Shown here in pieces: positions 59,244 through 64,000 of a DNA stretch of 64,000 nucleotides. Positions within the stretch are counted from its first letter, which is position 1; the number at the start of each line of letters is the position of its first letter. The position numbers and the translations under genes were made by a program. This DNA is from Flavobacteriaceae bacterium (lineage in GTDB: Bacteria > Bacteroidota > Bacteroidia > Flavobacteriales > Flavobacteriaceae): contig JAENXC010000012.1 in the NCBI GenBank assembly GCA_016649715.1, positions 39,711-103,710 on the forward strand. Reading direction: 5' to 3'. Under the pieces are notes generated by a model. The model did no database searches. It was given only the letters and a program-made list of their open reading frames with translations, and was not told where the DNA came from.

Positions 59244-60236
59244 ATGGGTGGATATATTTTAGTACCACTGCTGATTGTTGGCTTTTTTATTTTATTGGCA
59301 GGCTTTTTTACCGTGAAGCAACAAACCGCTGCAGTTGTTGAACGCTTCGGAAAGTTCCTAAGTATAAGACATTCAGGATTGCAGTTAAAAATACCATTAG
59401 TCGATAGAATTGCGGGACGTATAAACCTGAAAATTCAACAGTTAGATGTAATTGTTGAAACAAAAACGAAAGATGATGTTTTTGTACGTCTGAAAATTTC
59501 AGTACAGTTTCAGGTATTGGAACAAAAGGTTTACGACGCCTTTTACAAGTTGGAAAATCCGCACGATCAGATAACTTCGTATGTTTTTGACGTAGTGCGC
59601 GCAGAAGTACCAAAAATGAAACTCGATGATGTTTTTGAAAGAAAGGACGACGTAGCAATAGCCGTAAAAGCAGAATTGAACGAAGCGATGAGCACTTATG
59701 GTTACGATATTATCAAAACATTAGTTACAGATATTGATCCGGATATACAGGTAAAAGCTGCGATGAACAGAATAAACGCAGCCGAACGCGAAAAAGTAGC
59801 TGCTGAATTTGAAGCCGAAGCAGAGCGTATAAAAATCGTTGCCAAAGCCCGTGCAGAAGCAGAAAGTAAGCGTTTGCAGGGACAAGGTATTGCCGATCAG
59901 CGCCGTGAAATAGCTCGCGGATTGGAAGAAAGCGTAGATGTTTTGAACAATGTGGGGATCAATTCACAGGAAGCATCAGCACTTATTGTGGTAACACAAC
60001 ATTATGACACTTTGCAGAGCATTGGGGAAGCTACAAATACAAACCTTATCCTGTTGCCAAATTCACCCCAAGCCGGTAGCGATATGCTGAACAATATGAT
60101 TGCTTCTTTTGTGGCCAGTAACCAAATTGGTGAAGAGATGAAAAAGCGAAATATTGAAAAAGGGATTGTCCCCAAAAAGAAGATGAAACGTCAAGCTCCG
60201 CCAAGGGCTGAAGAAGGGGATGATTTGAATTATTAA
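59244..60236 (+). CDS. SPFH/Band 7 family protein (stomatin-like)
   Basis: A 330-residue protein. It has one N-terminal membrane helix (about 3-24, YILVPLLIVGFFILLAGFF) then the SPFH domain (VKQQTAAVVERFGKFLSIRHSGLQLKIPLVDRI to about residue 200), then a coiled-coil rich in E, A, R and K (about 170-230), and a C-terminal oligomerisation part. It resembles QmcA/YbbK and HflC-type proteins that form microdomain scaffolds and modulate membrane proteases. It has no visible neighbour partner (no NfeD gene). ATG at 59244. A strong terminator follows. Confidence 0.88.
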   Translation: MGGYILVPLLIVGFFILLAGFFTVKQQTAAVVERFGKFLSIRHSGLQLKIPLVDRIAGRINLKIQQLDVIVETKTKDDVFVRLKISVQFQVLEQKVYDAFYKLENPHDQITSYVFDVVRAEVPKMKLDDVFERKDDVAIAVKAELNEAMSTYGYDIIKTLVTDIDPDIQVKAAMNRINAAEREKVAAEFEAEAERIKIVAKARAEAESKRLQGQGIADQRREIARGLEESVDVLNNVGINSQEASALIVVTQHYDTLQSIGEATNTNLILLPNSPQAGSDMLNNMIASFVASNQIGEEMKKRNIEKGIVPKKKMKRQAPPRAEEGDDLNY

Positions 60237-60253
60237 ATTAGAATAAATATAAT

Positions 60254-60287
60254 AACAAAGCCCTCCTAAATTTAGGAGGGCTTTGTT
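60254..60287 (+). terminator. Perfect-palindrome terminator after the SPFH gene
   Basis: AACAAAGCCCTCCTAAA (60254-60270) and its exact complement (60271-60287), 34 bases, followed by a short T-rich run. It lies between convergent genes, so it may work in both directions. Confidence 0.88.
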
Positions 60288-60315
60288 TATCAATCAATCG
60301 AAGCTTAAGCAATCT

Positions 60316-60576
60316 TTATGAGTGCTCATCATCTTCGTAGTCTTTTTTCTTCACTGGTTTTATGCCTATCAGTTTGTCCACCACCTTTAATACGAATGCC
60401 TTTTTTAAAATAGAGCCTACTGTGTTTGCAATCACATTTATAGGGGAAAAAGTTTCGCTAATAGTTTCCTTGCTTTCGCGAATGCCTAGTTTCACCTCTT
60501 CCAAGTCAATCTGCGATTTCAAACGAAGGAACTTCAAATCGCGGTCTATTTCTTCAAAAGTAGTGTATCGCTTCAT
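60316..60576 (-). CDS. DUF6327 family protein
   Basis: An 86-residue protein beginning MKRYTTFEEIDRDLKFLRLKSQ with a helical core and a short hydrophobic segment (about 40-60, INVIANTVGSILKKAFVL). It matches a short flavobacterial family labelled DUF6327, of unknown function. It is the last gene of a three-gene minus-strand unit with a holin-like and a YtxH protein. Confidence 0.72.
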   Translation of the reverse strand: MKRYTTFEEIDRDLKFLRLKSQIDLEEVKLGIRESKETISETFSPINVIANTVGSILKKAFVLKVVDKLIGIKPVKKKDYEDDEHS

Positions 60577-60581
60577 AAATC

Positions 60582-61028
60582 TTAATTTGAAATATTCGCT
60601 TTCCGAACCGCTTCATTCTGAAGTGTTTGTTTGTATTCCTCTATCTCTTTTTCTGCTTGAGCCCTTGGATTCAAATCATCTTCATCGTATAACAAGCCAG
60701 AGAATTTATAGAGTATTTTCCGTTCTATAATTTTTCTTCCAAATATGAACATGAAGATTAAAATGATTCCATAGAAAGCACCTATCAACAAAAATCCAAC
60801 ATAAACATTTTCAAAAAAAGTGGCAAGCCAAAATGCGGCGCCAATAGAAAGAAAAAGCAGTACAAACAGGGACAGACTGCCATAAACCAATAAATGTACA
60901 AGGGAAACAGCTCCTTTCATTGTAGTTTTAAACAGGCGAAGTTTGTAATACTCCGCCATGCTCAAACTATAATCTTCAATTCTATCCGTAACCTTGTGCA
61001 GGCTGTCCGTTAGGCCTTTGAATGCCAT
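60582..61028 (-). CDS. Phage holin family-like (YqjE/Holin-X) membrane protein
   Basis: A 148-residue protein with two membrane helices (about 45-72 and 75-97) and an acidic, E/Q-rich C-terminus. It matches the holin-X/YqjE group, which has nothing to do with phage in this context. YqjE-type genes usually sit with YtxH-type genes and respond to envelope or osmotic stress. It is 1 base from the YtxH start side and 5 bases from DUF6327. ATG at 61028. Confidence 0.78.
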   Translation of the reverse strand: MAFKGLTDSLHKVTDRIEDYSLSMAEYYKLRLFKTTMKGAVSLVHLLVYGSLSLFVLLFLSIGAAFWLATFFENVYVGFLLIGAFYGIILIFMFIFGRKIIERKILYKFSGLLYDEDDLNPRAQAEKEIEEYKQTLQNEAVRKANISN

Positions 61029-61029
61029 A

Positions 61030-61407
61030 TTATGCAGTTACTTTTTTGGCCATTGCTTTTGCTTTGTCTCCTTTTGAATCTATCTGAAGTTTTGCGTTTT
61101 GTCTTCGCAATGCTTCCAATTTATCCTCCATTGCCAACAAAATATCGTCTGCTTTATAACTTGCAGAAGATAATGTATCGTTCAATTTTTGCTCAAAACT
61201 ATACTTAGCTTGCTGTGCTTTTTCACTTAGCGTATGGCTAGTTTCTCGAATTTGTTTGTTCAATTTTTTCTGAGCTTTCTTAGCTTCTTTGCTAAGTTTT
61301 TCTCTAGTATTTGAACCTTTGTCTGGCGCATAAAGTATTCCCAATCCAGCTCCAATTGCTGCTCCGGTTAATAATGCGATAAGTGTTTGCCCTGTATTTG
61401 ATGCCAT
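61030..61407 (-). CDS. YtxH domain protein
   Basis: A 125-residue protein. The N-terminal membrane helix (about 5-25) carries GAAIGAGLGILYAPDKGSNTR, the YtxH signature with a glycine-rich helix and APxKGxxTRE turn, followed by long helical, lysine-rich segments. YtxH proteins are stress-induced in Bacillus; here they are likely part of an envelope or osmotic stress unit. A TATCTTTG element at 61436-61443 lies 29 bases upstream. ATG at 61407. Confidence 0.85.
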   Translation of the reverse strand: MASNTGQTLIALLTGAAIGAGLGILYAPDKGSNTREKLSKEAKKAQKKLNKQIRETSHTLSEKAQQAKYSFEQKLNDTLSSASYKADDILLAMEDKLEALRRQNAKLQIDSKGDKAKAMAKKVTA

Positions 61408-61435
61408 GTTCTTGTGTTTTATTAGTTAATAATAT

Positions 61436-61443
61436 CAAAGATA
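61436..61443 (-). promoter_or_regulatory. TAnnTTTG promoter of the YtxH-holin-DUF6327 unit
   Basis: TATCTTTG on the minus strand, 28 bases before the YtxH ATG. The 5' leader is short. Confidence 0.55.
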
Positions 61444-61574
61444 GGCAACCGGCTTTCGCTTTGCTGTTAACAACCGGTTAATAGTTAGTTTTCAATCTAT
61501 AAATTTATCTTAAAAAGAAGAAAATTTAGCCAATTTCTGTTAAAAAGAGAAATATATCTACTCATATATGTTAA

Positions 61575-63275
61575 TTATTCGGCCAATTTGGTCCAAGAGT
61601 CACGTAGGGGAACGGTGCGGTTAAAAACCAATTTTTCTGAAGTAGAATCCTTATCAACCACAAAATAACCCAAGCGTTGAAATTGGAATTTATCTTCGGC
61701 TTTAGAATCTTTCACACTTGGTTCTGCGTATCCAGTAATAACCTGCAAAGAATCGGGATTTACGAATTCCATAAAATCTTTCTCCTTGTTGGTATCGGGC
61801 GAGGCTTCGGTGAAAAGACGGTCGTAAAGTCGAACTTCAACAGGAAGTGCGTGTTCCGCGGAAACCCAATGCAACGTGCCTTTTACTTTACGCAGCGATG
61901 CTTCCGAGCCACTGCCACTTTTGCTTTCAGGGTCGTAGCTACAATGTATTTCGGTGATATTTCCTTCGGAATCTTTTACTACGCTTTCGCCTTTTATGAT
62001 GTACGCATTCTTCAAGCGAACTTCTTTTCCAAGTGTCAATCGGAAAAATTTGCGGTTCGCTTCTTCCATAAAATCTTCCCTTTCAATCAACAATTCATTT
62101 GAAAAAGGTACTTCACGAAATCCAGCGCTTTCGTCTTCCTGATTGTTTTCAGCTTCAAGCCATTCGGTTTCTCCCTGCCTGCCGGCAGGCACGGCTTCGG
62201 GATAATTATCTATTATCAGTTTCACAGGATCCAAAACCACCATTATTCGCGGTGCTATTTTGTTGAGATCTTCGCGAACGTTGAATTCCAAATGTGAAAC
62301 ATCAATTAAGTTTTCACGTTTTCCAACACCGATGCTTTCTGCAAAGTTCTTAATTGAATCTGGGGTGTAACCTCTTCGGCGAAGACCAGAAATAGTGGGC
62401 ATTCGTGGGTCGTCCCAACCGGTAACCGCGCCGCTACTCACCAATTGTGCAAGTTTCCGCTTACTGACAACGGTATGACTTAAATTTCTACGGGCGAATT
62501 CGCGTTGTTTTGGCCGTAATTTTTTAGGGTCGTACACTTGGTCCAAAAACCAATCGTAAAGTTCTCTGTGAGGTAGGAATTCAAGTGTACAGAAGGAATG
62601 TGATACTTGTTCTATATAATCACTTTCGCCGTGGGTCCAATCGTACATTGGGAAGATTTTCCATTCGGTCCCCGTGCGATGGTGATGCTTATTGATAGTG
62701 CGGTACATAACTGGGTCGCGCATCAACATATTGGGCGATTCCATATTTATTTTGGCACGTAAAACGTGTTCGCCTTCTTTGGTTTCGCCATTTTTCATTT
62801 TTTCTAACAAATCCAAGTTTTCTTCTACAGAACGATCTCTATAAGGACTTGGCTTTCCAGGCGTGTTCGGGGTTCCTTTTTGTTCAGCTATTATTTCAGA
62901 AGTTTGAGAATCTACATACGCTTTTCCGTCTTTTACCATTTGAACTGCCCAATCATACAACTGCGGAAAATAATCGGAAGCATAACATTCCGTGGCCCAT
63001 TTATAGCCCAGCCAAGAAATATCCTTTTTTATAGCATCTACAAATTCCTGTTCTTCCTTTGCAGGATTGGTATCGTCAAAACGAAGGTTTACAGGGGCGT
63101 TGTATCTTTCGCCCAAACCAAAATTCAAACATATTGAAGAGGCGTGGCCAATGTGAAGATAGCCGTTGGGCTCTGGCGGAAAACGAAAACAGAGTTGTTC
63201 CTTTGTATAACCTTTGGTGAGATCTTCTTCAATAATGTGTTCAATAAAATTAAGCGGCACGGCTTCGTTTGTCAT
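61575..63275 (-). CDS. glnS: Glutamine--tRNA ligase
   Basis: A 566-residue class I aminoacyl-tRNA synthetase. FPPEPNGYLHIGHASSICLNFGL holds the HIGH site (about 30-45), FDDTNPAKEEQEFVDAIK is the next block, and SHTVVSKRKLAQLV holds the KMSKS-type site. It charges tRNA-Gln. Residues about 359-372 (AVPAGRQGETEWLE) include a repeat-derived segment from a GC-rich palindrome (62174-62200). The start is ATG at 63275; the element TACCTTTG at 63341 to 63334 fits it. It is divergent from folB. Confidence 0.95.
   Translation of the reverse strand: MTNEAVPLNFIEHIIEEDLTKGYTKEQLCFRFPPEPNGYLHIGHASSICLNFGLGERYNAPVNLRFDDTNPAKEEQEFVDAIKKDISWLGYKWATECYASDYFPQLYDWAVQMVKDGKAYVDSQTSEIIAEQKGTPNTPGKPSPYRDRSVEENLDLLEKMKNGETKEGEHVLRAKINMESPNMLMRDPVMYRTINKHHHRTGTEWKIFPMYDWTHGESDYIEQVSHSFCTLEFLPHRELYDWFLDQVYDPKKLRPKQREFARRNLSHTVVSKRKLAQLVSSGAVTGWDDPRMPTISGLRRRGYTPDSIKNFAESIGVGKRENLIDVSHLEFNVREDLNKIAPRIMVVLDPVKLIIDNYPEAVPAGRQGETEWLEAENNQEDESAGFREVPFSNELLIEREDFMEEANRKFFRLTLGKEVRLKNAYIIKGESVVKDSEGNITEIHCSYDPESKSGSGSEASLRKVKGTLHWVSAEHALPVEVRLYDRLFTEASPDTNKEKDFMEFVNPDSLQVITGYAEPSVKDSKAEDKFQFQRLGYFVVDKDSTSEKLVFNRTVPLRDSWTKLAE
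62174..62200. repeat. CCTGCC/GGCAGG-family repeat inside glnS
   Basis: CCTGCCTGCCGGCAGGCACG followed by GCTTCGG, almost identical to the intergenic copy at 531-556. It encodes VPAGRQG in the glnS frame. Confidence 0.9.
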
Positions 63276-63333
63276 ATTCTTTAGGTTAAAGACGCATTGC
63301 GTCCTGTAAATAATGCATTGGATTTAAGAGGCA

Positions 63334-63368
63334 CAAAGGTAACCAAATAACATAAAAAAGTATCTTTG
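63334..63368. promoter_or_regulatory. Divergent promoter elements for glnS and folB
   Basis: TACCTTTG on the minus strand (63341 to 63334) faces glnS; TATCTTTG on the plus strand (63361-63368) faces folB, 14 bases ahead of its ATG. The two are 20 bases apart and share a compact regulatory region. Confidence 0.6.
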
Positions 63369-63382
63369 CGAAAACTAATTCC

Positions 63383-63739
63383 ATGGGAACCATTCGTTTA
63401 AAAAACATAAAGATTTACGCCTTTCACGGGTGTTTGATTGAGGAAGGACAAATAGGGTCCGACTATTTAGTGAACCTTTCTGTAAAAGCTAATTTAAAGC
63501 AAGCTTCCAACACCGATGCCCTTTCTGATACCATTGATTACGTATTGCTTCAGCAAATTGTTCGGGAAGAAATGGCGATGCGCGCCAAGCTATTGGAACA
63601 TGTAGCGAAACGAATTATGGAAGCTGTCTTGCTTAAGGTTGAAATGGTGACAGAAGTGAAAGTTACCGTTGCAAAAAAAAATCCACCCATTGGAGGCGAT
63701 GTGGCGGAAGTGAGCGTGACGATGGCGATAAAACGGTAA
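63383..63739 (+). CDS. folB: Dihydroneopterin aldolase
   Basis: A 118-residue enzyme of folate synthesis that splits dihydroneopterin into 6-hydroxymethyl-dihydropterin and glycolaldehyde. It has IRLKNIKIYAFHGCLIEEGQIGSDYLVNLSVKA, TDALSDTIDYVLL and LLEHVAKRIMEAVL; the FHGCLxEE and IDY blocks are standard. It is transcribed divergently from glnS. ATG at 63383. Confidence 0.92.
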   Translation: MGTIRLKNIKIYAFHGCLIEEGQIGSDYLVNLSVKANLKQASNTDALSDTIDYVLLQQIVREEMAMRAKLLEHVAKRIMEAVLLKVEMVTEVKVTVAKKNPPIGGDVAEVSVTMAIKR

Positions 63740-63780
63740 TTTGTTTTATAAGTAAGTAGGAATTTTAAGTTTAATTTTTT

Positions 63781-63788
63781 TACATTTG
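63781..63788 (+). promoter_or_regulatory. TAnnTTTG promoter element of tRNA-Cys
   Basis: TACATTTG, 12 bases before the 5' end of the tRNA. It fits a Bacteroidota tRNA promoter. Confidence 0.6.
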
Positions 63789-63800
63789 CAAGCCTAATAA

Positions 63801-63871
63801 GGCATCGTGGCCGAGTGGCTAGGCACAGCTCTGCAAAAGCTGCTACAGCGGTTCGAATCCGCTCGATGCCT
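63801..63871 (+). tRNA. tRNA-Cys (GCA)
   Basis: It folds into a cloverleaf: acceptor GGCATCG/CGATGCC, D arm with GCCGAGTGGCTAGGC, anticodon stem CAGCT/AGCTG with loop CTGCAAA (anticodon GCA), and T arm GCGG-TTCGAAT-CCGC. The discriminator is T at 63871. The CCA end is not encoded and must be added after transcription. A terminator follows, and the 3' part recurs at 63922-64000. Confidence 0.95.
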
Positions 63872-63874
63872 CTG

Positions 63875-63907
63875 AAACCTTTAACGTAAAGTTGGAGGTT
63901 TTTTTAT
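63875..63907 (+). terminator. Terminator after tRNA-Cys
   Basis: AAACCTTTA (63875-63883) pairs, with a bulge, with TAAAGTTGGAGGTTT (63887-63901), followed by a run of T. The sequence is repeated in the downstream copy. Confidence 0.75.
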
Positions 63908-63921
63908 TTTAAGGGAAAAAG

Positions 63922-64000
63922 CAGCGGTTCCCCCGAAGCCTCGGGGCGCTCGATGCCTCTGAAACCTTTAACGTAAAGTTGGAGGTTTTTTTATTTTAAG
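63922..64000. repeat. Partial duplicate of the tRNA-Cys 3' end and terminator, with inserted palindrome
   Basis: CAGCGGTTC (63922-63930) and 54 bases from CGCTCGATGCC to the window end (63947-64000) match 63846-63854 and 63860-63913 exactly, period 87 bases. Between them the copy carries a 16-bp palindrome CCCCGAAGCCTCGGGG (63931-63946) in place of five bases of the T loop. Its end coincides with the window end, so more could follow. Confidence 0.9.

Noticed and set aside
60582..61028. Phage lysis gene (holin)
   Set aside because: The family name is historical; no phage genes are nearby and the YtxH/DUF6327 context points to a stress unit.
63919..64000. A second tRNA gene at the right edge
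   Set aside because: Only the 3' part is present, without acceptor 5' half, D arm or anticodon, and the T loop is replaced by a palindrome.
1..64000. Transposases, integrases, rRNA operon, riboswitch aptamers, dnaA gene or DnaA box cluster
   Set aside because: I looked across both strands and intergenic gaps and found none that I could support.

Overview
The window reads as chromosome of a low-GC member of the Bacteroidota, most likely the family Flavobacteriaceae; I cannot assign a genus. The evidence is repeated TAnnTTTG promoter elements, a SprE-type gliding/type IX secretion lipoprotein, several short protein families that I know mainly from flavobacteria (DUF4254, DUF6427, DUF6341, DUF4837, DUF4175, DUF6909), a Bacteroidota-style ATP synthase subunit a, and weak ribosome binding sites with many TTG/GTG starts. 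No transposase, integrase, prophage or CRISPR array is visible.

Layout. 1-4.3 kb (minus strand): sprE, a bactofilin, two small ATP-synthase-linked membrane proteins and the start of atpB. 4.5-12.2 kb: a PaaE-like reductase, a DUF4160-DUF2442 fusion, then a tightly coupled minus-strand set (DUF6427, putative restriction endonuclease, D12 adenine methyltransferase, DUF4254, GT9 glycosyltransferase), DUF6341 and purD. 12.3-40.2 kb: a large surface-polysaccharide locus. It has a CapK-like ligase and a GT4 on the plus strand, then a long minus-strand series running from rmlB (right) to a WcaJ-type initiating transferase (left). This series holds rmlABCD, a Wzz-like protein, wecB, wecC, a Wzx flippase, three Wzy/ligase-type proteins, an SGNH hydrolase, a GT4, two Gfo/Idh-type oxidoreductases, an alpha/alpha-toroid protein, a WecG/TagA transferase, ugd and a UDP-glucuronate decarboxylase. 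Two toxin-antitoxin modules (MntA-HepT and a YafQ type) lie inside it. 40.2-63.9 kb: mostly housekeeping, with DUF6909, a GH3-type enzyme, an M23 peptidase, tatA, DUF4837, an MltD-like lytic transglycosylase, pgk, DNA polymerase III delta', a methyltransferase, mnmG, ybeY, a 1131-residue DUF4175 protein, gltX, a beta-barrel protein, an SPFH protein, a YtxH/holin-like/DUF6327 stress-type set, glnS, folB and tRNA-Cys.

How the genes work together. RmlABCD (dTDP-L-rhamnose), WecB/WecC (UDP-ManNAc to UDP-ManNAcA) and Ugd plus decarboxylase (UDP-GlcA to UDP-xylose) supply precursors. WcaJ-like starts the lipid-linked unit, WecG/TagA and the GT4 enzymes extend it, Wzx flips it, and Wzy/Wzz polymerise it. 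The sugar composition is an inference from the gene set.

Three features stand out beyond the gene list. First, several families of short palindromic repeats occur between genes and inside reading frames, where they add residues in frame or form the last codons of a gene. Second, a 477-bp gap in the polysaccharide locus carries several layers of repeats, some with an 11-bp period, ending in two 50-bp hairpin units. Third, two parS-like 16-mers flank mnmG, which suggests that the region is origin-proximal.
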